From CALEMW01 sp964343835 (lineage in GTDB: Bacteria; Krumholzibacteriota; Krumholzibacteriia; LZORAL124-64-63): 64,000 bases of DNA. Position 1 is the stretch's first letter; each line of letters begins with the position of its first letter. Positions 1 to 7,205 of the stretch are shown piece by piece. The stretch is from NCBI GenBank assembly GCA_964343835.1, contig CAYFKR010000009.1, positions 81,345 through 145,344 of the forward strand, read 5' to 3'. Under the pieces are notes generated by a model. That model saw only the letters and a program-made list of their open reading frames with translations, did no database searches and had not been told where the DNA came from. Made by a program: the position numbers and the translations under genes.

Positions 1-248
1 GCAAGCGCGACATCGAGGAGATCCTGGCCATCCGGACCCTCCTGCACGAGGAGGGCTACCGCATCGACGGCGCCCGCAAGGCGCTGAAAGACCGGAAGGC
101 CAAGCCCCGGACACCCGGCAAGGCGCCCCAGGAGCAGCTCAGCATCGGATTCGCGGATCTGGAGCGGCCCCAGAAGATCGAGTCCATGCGCAAGGAGCTG
201 CGCGAGGTCCTCGACATCCTCAAGGAGATGAAGGCCGAGGAGGGCTGA
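1..248 (+). CDS. MerR-family transcriptional regulator, C-terminal part (5' truncated by window)
   Basis: An open frame runs from base 3 to a TGA at 246-248 and has no start in the window. The first residues (KRDIEEILAIRTLLHEEGY then IDGARKAL) match the second half of a MerR DNA-binding domain: a helix followed by the wing and the conserved GARK segment. The remainder is a charged helix (LRKELREVLDILKEMK-like) that would form the antiparallel dimerisation coiled coil. No effector-binding domain follows, so it belongs to the short MerR class. The identity of the regulated genes cannot be seen here. Confidence 0.75.
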   Translation, partial: KRDIEEILAIRTLLHEEGYRIDGARKALKDRKAKPRTPGKAPQEQLSIGFADLERPQKIESMRKELREVLDILKEMKAEEG

Positions 249-261
249 GCGCCATTCCGAC

Positions 262-290
262 TTGTGGGTCCGGCGCCAGCGTATTAGATT
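262..290 (+). promoter_or_regulatory. Possible sigma-70 promoter for tRNA-Pro(GGG)
   Basis: TTGTGG (262-267) and TAGATT (285-290) are separated by 17 bases, and the tRNA starts 40 bases further on. A 7-bp hairpin (298-304 with 311-317) lies in between. Both boxes are imperfect, so this is a candidate only. Confidence 0.35.
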
Positions 291-330
291 ATGGCTCCGC
301 CCGGAGGAATCCGGGCGTCCCCAGTTCGGT

Positions 331-407
<77 letters not shown>

Positions 408-418
408 GAGAATCGGAG

Positions 419-444
419 ACGGGCCGCCTCGAGCGGCCCGTTTT
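419..444 (+). terminator. Intrinsic terminator after tRNA-Pro(GGG)
   Basis: A 9-bp stem ACGGGCCGC (419-427) / GCGGCCCGT (433-441) with a 5-base loop is followed by TTT. Confidence 0.75.
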
Positions 445-520
445 CGTATCCGGAACGGTCCTTTCCAGGGACCAGACGATGACGTACCATCCCCGTTCAG
501 CCTCGAACGACAGGGAGCCC

Positions 521-1201
521 ATGACCGTCGCCGCCATCCTGCCCGCCCTCAACGCCGCCCGTTACCTGGGCCCGCTCCTGGACGAGATCCGCGAGCGTCA
601 CCCCGACGTGCGCTGCGTGGTGGTGGACGACGGCAGCACCGACGGCACCGCCGACACGGCCCGCACCCACGGCGCCGAGGTCCTCGTCCACGAGGTGAAC
701 CGCGGCAAGGGCGCCGCTCTGATGACCGGCTTCGCCTGGGCCGCCGACAACGGCATCGACTGGGTCCTCACCCTCGACTCCGACGGCCAGCACCTGCCCG
801 CCGACATGGGCGGCTTCCTGGACCGCGCCGCCGGCGACGACGTGGACGTCATCGTCGGCAACCGCATGGCCGACCCCGAGGGCATGCCCTGGATCCGCCG
901 GGTCACCAACCGCTTCACCAGCTCGGTGGTCGGTTCCCTGGCCGGAGCCCGCATCCCCGACTCCCAGAACGGCTACCGCATGATCCGCGTGGCGTCCCTC
1001 GACGGAGTGCGCGTCACCACCGTCCGCTACGACTTCGAGTCCGAGATCCTGGTCCGCCTGGCCCGCCGCGGCGCCCGCGTCGACTCGGTGCCCACGGCCA
1101 GCGTCTACGGCGACGAGCAGAGTTCCATCAACCCCATCCGCGACACCGTCCGCTTCTTCCGCCTGGCGTGGAGGCTGTCGCGGGACGAGGACGCCTCATG
1201 A
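521..1201 (+). CDS. Family 2 glycosyltransferase (dolichyl-phosphate-sugar synthase-like)
   Basis: A 226-residue GT-A fold glycosyltransferase. The N-terminus carries the nucleotide-binding segment VVDDGSTDGTADTA, a DSDGQH metal/substrate motif sits near residue 85, and QNGYR comes later. This arrangement is typical of soluble DPM1/UDP-glucose:polyprenyl-phosphate transferases that place a sugar on a lipid carrier. There are no C-terminal membrane helices. ATG at 521 was chosen because it follows GGGAG and begins exactly at the first beta-strand; the frame stays open upstream into the tRNA, but that part makes no sense as protein. The stop overlaps the surE start (ATGA), so it is translationally coupled to surE. 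The acceptor is unknown. Confidence 0.82.
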   Translation: MTVAAILPALNAARYLGPLLDEIRERHPDVRCVVVDDGSTDGTADTARTHGAEVLVHEVNRGKGAALMTGFAWAADNGIDWVLTLDSDGQHLPADMGGFLDRAAGDDVDVIVGNRMADPEGMPWIRRVTNRFTSSVVGSLAGARIPDSQNGYRMIRVASLDGVRVTTVRYDFESEILVRLARRGARVDSVPTASVYGDEQSSINPIRDTVRFFRLAWRLSRDEDAS

Positions 1202-1974
1202 AGCACGTCCTGCTGAGCAACGACGACGGCATCGACGCCCACGGCCTCAACCTGGTGGCCGACGTCCTGGCCGAGCGCGACGACCTGCGCGTGACCATCG
1301 TGGCCCCCACGGAGCAGCAGAGCGCATCGAGCCATTCGCTGACCCTGCGCGTGCCGCTGCGCATCGTGGAGTACGGCCCCGGCCGCTACGGCGTCACGGG
1401 CACGCCCACCGACTGCGTGCTGGTGGCCACCCAGCACCTCCTGAAGGACGACCCGCCGGACCTGGTGATCAGCGGCGTCAACCACGGGGCCAACATGGGG
1501 GAGGACGTCACCTACTCCGGCACCGTGGCCGCGGCCCTCGAGGGATGCATCCTCGGCCTCCCCAGCTACGCCCTGTCCTGCACCTCGTGGCACCCGGACA
1601 CGTGGGATGGCGTGGAGGCGTTCCTGCGCCACCACCTGGACGATCTGCTGGCCGTCCCCCTGGAGCGCCACAGCCTGCTCAACGTGAACATCCCCGACCT
1701 GCCCGCCGACGAGATCAAGGGAATCCGGGCGACGCCCCTGGGCAGCCGCCGCTACGAGGACGTCATCACCGAGCAGACCGACCCCCGCGGCCGGCCCTAC
1801 CTGTGGATCGGGGGCTCGGGACCCACCTGGGACGTGATCCCCGGCACCGACGCCACCCTGAACCACGACGGCTGGATCGTGGTCACGCCCCTGCGCGTGG
1901 ACATGACCCATGTCGACATGCTGGAGCGCACCCGCGCCCTCGACCGCGACGGCCTCGCCGGAGGCGCCCGGTGA
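1198..1974 (+). CDS. surE: 5'/3'-nucleotidase SurE
   Basis: 258 residues, a normal length for SurE, the metal-dependent phosphatase of nucleoside monophosphates. The N-terminal metal site LSNDDGIDAHGL is intact, and so is the second signature SGVNHGANMGEDVTYSGT with the GTVAAALEG helix. It starts inside the stop of the glycosyltransferase and its own TGA overlaps the GTG of the next gene, pcm. The surE-pcm pair is a widespread arrangement linked to stationary-phase survival and repair. Confidence 0.95.
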   Translation: MKHVLLSNDDGIDAHGLNLVADVLAERDDLRVTIVAPTEQQSASSHSLTLRVPLRIVEYGPGRYGVTGTPTDCVLVATQHLLKDDPPDLVISGVNHGANMGEDVTYSGTVAAALEGCILGLPSYALSCTSWHPDTWDGVEAFLRHHLDDLLAVPLERHSLLNVNIPDLPADEIKGIRATPLGSRRYEDVITEQTDPRGRPYLWIGGSGPTWDVIPGTDATLNHDGWIVVTPLRVDMTHVDMLERTRALDRDGLAGGAR

Positions 1975-2624
1975 ACGACCAGTCCGTCGCCCGCTCCCGC
2001 ATGGTGGCCGAGCAGCTCCAGGACGCCGGCATCGACGACGCCCGTGTGCTGCGCGTGATGCGCGACGTGCCGCGCCACCTCTTCGTGCCCTCCATGTTCC
2101 GCCACCGCGCCTACCACGGCTGCGCCCTGCCCATCGGCTACGAGCAGACCATCAGCCAGCCCTTCATCGTGGGCCTGATGACGGCCCTGCTCGAACTCGA
2201 CGGCACCCAGCACGTGCTGGAGGTCGGCACCGGGTCGGGCTACCAGGCGGCCATCCTGTCGCGCCTGGCCCGCACCGTCGTCACCGCGGAACGGGTGGAG
2301 CCTCTGGCCCTCCGGGCATCGCGCCTGCTGGAGGAGATGGGGTGCGCCAACGTGGAGGTCTATGCCGACGACGCCACCGACGCCATCCCCGAGCGCGGTC
2401 CCTACGACGCCGTCCTGGTGACCGCCTGCGCCGAGCGCTTGCCGTCGGCCCTGTTCCATCACCTGAAGGAAGGGGGCGTGCTGGTCATCCCCATCGGGAA
2501 AGGGGAGGAGCAGGTGCTCTATCGCTACAGGAAGACCGACGACGAGCCGATCATCGAGCGGTCCGTCCCCTGTCGCTTCGTCCCCCTGCTCAACGGCGTC
2601 GTCCGGAAGGAGCACCATGCGTGA
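1971..2624 (+). CDS. pcm: Protein-L-isoaspartate O-methyltransferase
   Basis: 217 residues. It transfers a methyl group from S-adenosylmethionine to L-isoaspartyl residues as the first step of repairing aged proteins. Visible landmarks are the PCMT N-terminal region with DVPRHLFVP, the SAM-binding glycine motif EVGTGSGYQAAILS, and the ISQPFIVGLMT segment. The start is GTG at 1971, overlapping the surE stop by three bases. Its end overlaps the following exporter gene by eight bases. Confidence 0.95.
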   Translation: MNDQSVARSRMVAEQLQDAGIDDARVLRVMRDVPRHLFVPSMFRHRAYHGCALPIGYEQTISQPFIVGLMTALLELDGTQHVLEVGTGSGYQAAILSRLARTVVTAERVEPLALRASRLLEEMGCANVEVYADDATDAIPERGPYDAVLVTACAERLPSALFHHLKEGGVLVIPIGKGEEQVLYRYRKTDDEPIIERSVPCRFVPLLNGVVRKEHHA

Positions 2625-3123
2625 AGCCGTCCTGGCCTGGGCCGAGGGCCTGCCCACTCCGCTGGCCATCGTCCTGATCGCCACCCTGCCGGTCTTCGAG
2701 CTGCGCGGTGCCATTCCGTTCGCGTACTCGCCCCTGGCGTCCGGATTCGGCCAGGCCCATCCCGTGCTCACGTACCTGCTGGCGGTGGCCGGCAACCTGA
2801 TCCCGGTGGTGCCCATCCTCACGCTCCTCGGACCGGCCGAGCGCACCATGCGCCGCTGGCGGACCATGGACCGCTTCTTCGACTGGCTCTTCGCCCGCAC
2901 CGAGCGGCGCAGCGGACTGATCCGGCGCTACCAGGCCCTGGGGCTCGTGCTCTTCGTGGCCATCCCGGCCCCCATGACCGGCGCCTGGACCGGCGCCGTG
3001 GCCGCCTACCTGTTCAGGCTGCCCTTGCGATTTTCCCTGCCGTGTATCATCTTGGGCGTCGGCGTCGCCGGAATCGTGGTGACGCTCGCTTCCATGGGTG
3101 TCCTGCACCTCTGGAGCCACTGA
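2617..3123 (+). CDS. Small multidrug-export family membrane protein (PF06695-like)
   Basis: 168 residues with about four hydrophobic segments. It begins with a short amphipathic stretch and then the family hallmark PVFELRGAIPFAY. Other conserved-looking pieces are GNLIPVVPIL and the loop IPAPMTGAWTGA near residue 115. The family is annotated as a small multidrug exporter but its substrate is not known. It overlaps the end of pcm, so it belongs to the surE-pcm operon. A tRNA gene starts five bases after its stop. Confidence 0.8.
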   Translation: MREAVLAWAEGLPTPLAIVLIATLPVFELRGAIPFAYSPLASGFGQAHPVLTYLLAVAGNLIPVVPILTLLGPAERTMRRWRTMDRFFDWLFARTERRSGLIRRYQALGLVLFVAIPAPMTGAWTGAVAAYLFRLPLRFSLPCIILGVGVAGIVVTLASMGVLHLWSH

Positions 3124-3128
3124 TCAGT

Positions 3129-3206
3129 CGGGGCGTAGCGCAGCCCGGTTAGCGCGCCTGCTTCGGGAGCAGGAGGTCGGGAGTTCAAATCTCCCCGCCC
3201 CGACCA
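3129..3206 (+). tRNA. tRNA-Pro(CGG)
   Basis: Acceptor CGGGGCG (3129-3135) pairs with CGCCCCG (3196-3202). The anticodon stem CCTGC/GCAGG encloses TTCGGGA, giving anticodon CGG. The discriminator is A and CCA is encoded at 3204-3206. The body closely resembles the tRNA-Pro(GGG) gene at 331. Confidence 0.93.
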
Positions 3207-3212
3207 AGACGA

Positions 3213-3246
3213 CGAGGCCGCCCTCCACGGGGCGGCCTCGTTCTTT
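3213..3246 (+). terminator. Intrinsic terminator after tRNA-Pro(CGG)
   Basis: A 10-bp stem CGAGGCCGCC (3213-3222) / GGCGGCCTCG (3231-3240) with an 8-base loop is followed by TTCTTTT. It would end the surE-pcm-exporter-tRNA transcript. Confidence 0.85.
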
Positions 3247-3347
3247 TGCACGACCCCGTTCCGGCATGCCCGGAAAGGACTTGCCCGCGGTCCCGCCGCG
3301 CGGCATCATCCTCCGGTGAACCGACCCCGGACACCCGACGGGAGCCC

Positions 3348-3974
3348 ATGGACATCCGACGTGCCACAGCCTTGATCCTGGCGGCCCTGACCCTCACGGC
3401 CGCCCTCGCCGGCGCCGCCGACACCTACCGTGTCCGCAGCGGCGACTCCCTGAGCCTCATCGCCAGGCTCACGGGCTCCACCGTCGGCGACCTGCGCCGG
3501 GCCAACGGGATCCGGGGCGACCTCATCCGTCCCGACCAGCGCCTCGCGGTGCCCGACGCGTTCTCGCGGACACCCGTCTCGGCCATCCGCTGGCGCCACC
3601 CCTGCCCTGCGGCGGGGGAGACCCTCCGCGGCTTCGGCCCCGAGCGCAATGGCCGCCTGGAGACACGCCGCACCGGCGTCGACATCTCCGCCCCCCTCGG
3701 CACCGCCGTCACGGCCCCCGCCAACGGCGTGATCCGCTACCTCGGCGAGCAGGACGGCTACGGCACCATCGTGATCGTGGAGCACGGTGCCGGCTTCGCC
3801 ACCGTCCTCGGGCCCTTCGCTTCCGACACCATGGACGTGCAGGAGGGGACCATCGTCCTGGGAGGCGACCGCCTCGGCGCGATCGGCACCCCCGTCGAGG
3901 GCAACCGCCCGTACCTTCACGTCGAACTGCGCCGGCACAACGAGGCCATCGACCCCGCCCGTCTGCTGCGCTGA
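3348..3974 (+). CDS. LysM plus degenerate LytM (M23) protein, NlpD/EnvC-like
   Basis: 208 residues: a signal peptide (about 1-24), a LysM peptidoglycan-binding domain (about 25-70, TYRVRSGDSLSLIAR) and a C-terminal M23 domain (about 100-208). The zinc and catalytic residues look lost. The usual HxGxD reads RRTGVDIS (His replaced by Arg), the HxH reads YLHVELR (first His replaced by Tyr), and the middle His region reads VLGPFA. This is the pattern of non-catalytic LytM factors that activate cell-wall amidases during division. ATG at 3348 follows GGGAG and starts the signal peptide. It lies 15 bases upstream of apt. Confidence 0.82.
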   Translation: MDIRRATALILAALTLTAALAGAADTYRVRSGDSLSLIARLTGSTVGDLRRANGIRGDLIRPDQRLAVPDAFSRTPVSAIRWRHPCPAAGETLRGFGPERNGRLETRRTGVDISAPLGTAVTAPANGVIRYLGEQDGYGTIVIVEHGAGFATVLGPFASDTMDVQEGTIVLGGDRLGAIGTPVEGNRPYLHVELRRHNEAIDPARLLR

Positions 3975-3989
3975 CCACGGAGACACCCC

Positions 3990-4523
3990 ATGAGCGACCT
4001 GGACCTCAAGACCGTCATCCGCGATGTCCCGGACTTCCCCAAGCCCGGCATCCTGTTCCGCGACGTCACCACCGTCCTCCACGATCCCCCCGCGTTCCGG
4101 GCCGCCCTGGACGGTCTGGCCGGGCTGCTCGACACCGTCGAGTGGGACAGGCTGGGCGTGGTGGAGAGCCGGGGATTCCTCTTCGGTGCGCCCCTGGCCG
4201 ACCGCCTGGGCAAGGGGTTGCTCATCCTGCGCAAGCCCGGCAAGCTGCCCGCCGAGGTCGTCTCCGAGAGCTACGCCCTCGAGTACGGCGAGGCGACCCT
4301 GGAATGCCACCGCGATGCGCTGCAGCCGGGGGAGAAGGTCGTGATCCTGGACGATCTGCTGGCCACCGGCGGCACCGCCGCCGCTTCCGGACGCCTGGTC
4401 CGCACACTCGGCGGCGAGGTGGCCGCCTACGCCTTCCTGGTGGAGCTGATGGACCTCGGCGGCCGCGCCGTGCTGGCCGACGCGCCGGTGATTTCCCTTG
4501 TCAAATATGGAGATCCGGCCTAA
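3990..4523 (+). CDS. apt: Adenine phosphoribosyltransferase
   Basis: 177 residues, the usual length. It salvages adenine to AMP with PRPP. The N-terminus carries IRDVPDFPKPGILFRD, which is diagnostic for Apt, and the PRPP-binding loop reads VVILDDLLATGGTAAA near residue 115. It starts 15 bases after the LysM/LytM gene, so the two are probably co-transcribed. tRNA-Arg(CCT) follows. Confidence 0.96.
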   Translation: MSDLDLKTVIRDVPDFPKPGILFRDVTTVLHDPPAFRAALDGLAGLLDTVEWDRLGVVESRGFLFGAPLADRLGKGLLILRKPGKLPAEVVSESYALEYGEATLECHRDALQPGEKVVILDDLLATGGTAAASGRLVRTLGGEVAAYAFLVELMDLGGRAVLADAPVISLVKYGDPA

Positions 4524-4569
4524 TTTGCTGATCCGGCCTTCACCGGCGGACGACGCCGAAGCCGTCCGT

Positions 4570-4646
4570 GCCCCAGTAGCTCAGTTGGATAGAGCACCGG
4601 TTTCCTAAACCGGGGGTCACAGGTTCGAGCCCTGTCTGGGGTACCA
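4570..4646 (+). tRNA. tRNA-Arg(CCT)
   Basis: Acceptor GCCCCAG (4570-4576) pairs with CTGGGGT (4636-4642), with a G-U closing pair. The anticodon stem CCGGT/ACCGG encloses TTCCTAA, giving anticodon CCT. The T arm is ACAGG-TTCGAGC-CCTGT. CCA is encoded at 4644-4646. Confidence 0.93.
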
Positions 4647-4659
4647 TCGACATCATGGG

Positions 4660-4685
4660 ACGGGCGGGGCTCAGCTCCCGCCCGT
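4660..4685 (+). terminator. GC-rich hairpin between tRNA-Arg(CCT) and the convergent PqqD-like gene
   Basis: A 9-bp stem ACGGGCGGG (4660-4668) / CCCGCCCGT (4677-4685), followed on the + strand by TGTCGTCT. It overlaps the stop of the gene on the other strand, and there is no strong T run, so termination is likely but not certain. Confidence 0.5.
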
Positions 4686-5060
4686 TGTCGTCTCCCCGGG
4701 CAGCATCAGGTCGACCCAACCCTCCGCTGCCATGCCCCTCAGGAACAGCCAGACGCGCTCCAGGGACGCGGTGCCCTCGTCCAGCTGGCCGTCCGCCACG
4801 AGGGCCGCCGTGACCGCACCGATGTCGCGGCTCCCGTCCAGGTTCCGCCAGACGCTGGATCCGAGCGGGTCCAGGCCCACCCGGACATGGGCGCGATCCT
4901 CGGGCAGATAGCGCTGCAGCCAGCCGAGCCAGAAACCCCTGAATCGCGGCGGCCGCAGCTCCAGGCGACGATCGTCGAGCTCGCGGGACTGGACCAGCGG
5001 TCGGGGTACCACCGCGGCCACGGGGACCGTCCCGTCGTTTCGATCGTCGATCGGGCTCAT
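4671..5060 (-). CDS. PqqD-family (RiPP recognition element-like) protein, orphan
   Basis: 129 residues. The C-terminal two thirds resemble the PqqD fold: HVRVGLDPLGSSVWRNLDG, then a helix DIGAVTAALV and a last helix followed by GWVDLM. PqqD domains hold leader peptides of ribosomal peptides for radical SAM or other modifying enzymes. No radical SAM gene, precursor peptide or transporter is nearby. It is convergent with the tRNA-Arg gene. The N-terminal 30 residues are not recognised. PqqD-like membership is likely; the role is unknown. Confidence 0.6.
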   Translation of the reverse strand: MSPIDDRNDGTVPVAAVVPRPLVQSRELDDRRLELRPPRFRGFWLGWLQRYLPEDRAHVRVGLDPLGSSVWRNLDGSRDIGAVTAALVADGQLDEGTASLERVWLFLRGMAAEGWVDLMLPGETTTGGS

Positions 5061-5197
5061 GAAGCGCTCCAGGGGTTGAGTTCGGCTCGGTCCTTGCTCT
5101 ATGCTGGCCGTCCCAGGACGGGATCGGAGCCGGAGCGCCGGAAATCGGCAGCGACACCGGCCCCCAAAAAGGCAAGACCGGGGGAGAGGGGACCGAC

Positions 5198-5560
5198 GTG
5201 AACGACAATACCAACGATCGCTGGCTGGCCAGCCTCTGCTACCTGAGCGTCATCGTCCTCGTGCCCATCATCTTCGTCAAGGACAAGAGCGACTTCCTGG
5301 CCCGTCACTGCCGCCAGGGCTTCGCCCTGTTCTTCGCCGAAGTGGTGGCCCTGCTGATCCTGGCTGTCCTCGACGCCACCGTCGGCCACATCCCGGTCCT
5401 CGGCCTGCTCATTTCCATCATCCTGCACCTGGCCGTCTCGCTGGCCGCCCTCGCCGTGTCCGTCCTCGGATTCGTGCGGGCCATTTCCGGCGAGACCTGG
5501 CACATCCCGTTCATCGACGAGATCGCCGACCGGATCCCGGTCACCTCGCGCATGCCCTAA
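5198..5560 (+). CDS. Small membrane protein, DUF4870/Tic20-like
   Basis: 120 residues with three predicted membrane helices: about 10-27 (LASLCYLSVIVLVPIIF), 42-62 and 66-95. The layout, a first helix followed by KDKSDFLARHCRQGFALF, is typical of the DUF4870/Tic20-related family, where the conserved H-x-R-Q-G segment sits between helices 1 and 2. The start is GTG at 5198 after GGGGAGAGGGG. The function of the family is not established. It is flanked by an AT-rich gap and convergent holA. Confidence 0.7.
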   Translation: MNDNTNDRWLASLCYLSVIVLVPIIFVKDKSDFLARHCRQGFALFFAEVVALLILAVLDATVGHIPVLGLLISIILHLAVSLAALAVSVLGFVRAISGETWHIPFIDEIADRIPVTSRMP

Positions 5561-5605
5561 ACCGTTGACGGGCGAGGAGCTGCAATCTTCGCCTCACGTA
5601 TTGCG

Positions 5606-5621
5606 CATAATGTATATTATG
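5606..5621. other. AT-rich palindrome between convergent genes
   Basis: CATAAT-GTAT-ATTATG is a perfect 6-bp inverted repeat in an AT-rich island (about 5600-5630) between the DUF4870-like gene and holA. There is no T run typical of a terminator. It could be a protein-binding site or a weak terminator. Confidence 0.3.
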
Positions 5622-5643
5622 TTAATTACCGATGAAGCGAGGC

Positions 5644-6666
5644 TCAGGCGCAGATCTTCAGGATCGCCTGTTCGAGAATGGATTCCGGCGACATCGGACT
5701 GCCCTTGAGGCGCCGTTCCACATCCTCGATCACGTCGACGGCCCTGCCGATCCGCTCCGGTCCCCAGCGGCGAACGACGTCCACCGCCTGCCTGACCGCG
5801 TACGGCGACGCTCCCAGCAGCGTCGGCAGCTGACGTTCACCGGCCCCCTCATCCATCAGCGCCGCGACCTGGGCTGCCTGCTTCACGCGCCAGATGAACA
5901 GTGGAGCCAGCTCGAAGGCCGATCGCCCCTCGGACAGATAGGTCTGATAGACCGACAGGCCGCGGGCCTCGGACCCTGGTCCCAGGGCGCCGAGCAGTTC
6001 GAAGGGATCGACGGGTCGCTGCGCCAGGATCAGCTGCTGCAACGCCTCGGCATCGGGCATCCGGCCCAGATCGCTGACGGCGGCCGCCAGCTTGTCCAGT
6101 TCATGACCTAGGGCCGACAGATCCTCGCCGACGAGCTCCACGAGCAAGGCGGACGTATCAGGGTCCATGGCCAGCTCGCGCTCGCGGGCCGCACGCTCGA
6201 CCCAGGTCTGGAGATCCCGGCCGGTGGGCGGCGACAGATCGAAATGCCTGCCGACCTTCTTCACGGCCTTGATCCAGGTCTTGCGACCGTCGAACTTGTC
6301 GGAACTGAGAATGAGGATCGTTTCGGCTGCAGGCTTGTCGAGGTAGCCCGCCAGGGCCTGCTCCTCGGCGGCGGCCCGGCAGAGCTGATCCGCCCGCTTG
6401 ACCCACAGGACCTGGTGTGGGCACATCATGGGAAAGCTCAGGGCCTGCTGCAGCACCGCGTCGATCCCGGCGTCCTCGCCGTCGTAGGTGTGGTAGTTGA
6501 AGGCGGCTCCGCTCTCCCCCAGGCGCTGCTTCACGATGTAGTCCACCACGCCCCGGATCCGGACGGTGTCCTCCCCCTCCAGCACGTAAACGGGTTCGAA
6601 GCGGCCGTCGGCAAGCGCGGCCCTGAGCTCCTTGAACCCGACACCCGTCTTCTTGCGGAACGCCAT
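5644..6666 (-). CDS. holA: DNA polymerase III delta subunit
   Basis: 340 residues, the usual HolA length. HolA is the clamp-loader wrench that opens the beta clamp. The N-terminal region FKELRAALADGRFEPVYVLEGED is typical (the LYGDE/VLEGED turn after the first helix), followed by the delta-type AAA+ module without Walker motifs and an all-helical C-terminal collar. Its ATG shares one base with the lptE stop (TAATG), matching the frequent lptE-holA gene order in diderm bacteria. It is the last gene of the regulator-lptE-holA run. Confidence 0.9.
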   Translation of the reverse strand: MAFRKKTGVGFKELRAALADGRFEPVYVLEGEDTVRIRGVVDYIVKQRLGESGAAFNYHTYDGEDAGIDAVLQQALSFPMMCPHQVLWVKRADQLCRAAAEEQALAGYLDKPAAETILILSSDKFDGRKTWIKAVKKVGRHFDLSPPTGRDLQTWVERAARERELAMDPDTSALLVELVGEDLSALGHELDKLAAAVSDLGRMPDAEALQQLILAQRPVDPFELLGALGPGSEARGLSVYQTYLSEGRSAFELAPLFIWRVKQAAQVAALMDEGAGERQLPTLLGASPYAVRQAVDVVRRWGPERIGRAVDVIEDVERRLKGSPMSPESILEQAILKICA

Positions 6667-7205
6667 TACCAGTCCTCCACCACGGCCGCGAGCACATCGC
6701 GGACGATCTCGGCGGCCGCCTCGGACCGCGCCGTCTCCTCGCTCGTGCCGTCGCTGCCGTCCAGCAGGAACGATCCCGTGCCGGTGATGCGCTTGCGGGG
6801 GAAGATCTCCTCGCCGGTCTGCCGGTTGCGGAACGTGAGTTCAACCTGGATCTGCAGCCGGTATTCGTCGACCTGGAGGTTCGAGCCCCCGGAGACGGAC
6901 GTGAAGGCGGCAGTCCGCGAGTAGCGGACGACCCGGCCGGCCAGCTCGGTGACGGCGTCCTCCTCGGGCGTGACCTTCAGGGTGTTGTCCTCCTGGAGGG
7001 CCGCGATGATGTCCTCGGTCAGGTCGATGCCGATGGTGGGCTCGGACGTCGCATTCTCCAGGTACGGCACGTGGACGCGTCGGATCGTGTCGTCGACCCG
7101 GCCGGATTGGGTGGAGTACACGCCGCACCCGGCCGTCACGGACAGGATCAGGAGCGACAGAGCGACGGTGGCCGCGATGCGCGTCGATCGGTCAGGAAAG
7201 GCCAT
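6666..7205 (-). CDS. lptE: LPS-assembly lipoprotein LptE
   Basis: 179 residues. A lipoprotein signal ends in LSVTAGC, with Cys27 as the lipidation site, and is followed by GVYSTQSG. The mature part has features of LptE: a short conserved segment IRRVHVPYLENAT, then LTEDIIAALQED and a beta-rich core (YRLQIQVELTFRN). LptE plugs the LptD barrel that inserts lipopolysaccharide into the outer membrane, so it implies an LPS-bearing diderm. It overlaps the regulator upstream by 14 bases and holA downstream by one base. Confidence 0.88.
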   Translation of the reverse strand: MAFPDRSTRIAATVALSLLILSVTAGCGVYSTQSGRVDDTIRRVHVPYLENATSEPTIGIDLTEDIIAALQEDNTLKVTPEEDAVTELAGRVVRYSRTAAFTSVSGGSNLQVDEYRLQIQVELTFRNRQTGEEIFPRKRITGTGSFLLDGSDGTSEETARSEAAAEIVRDVLAAVVEDW

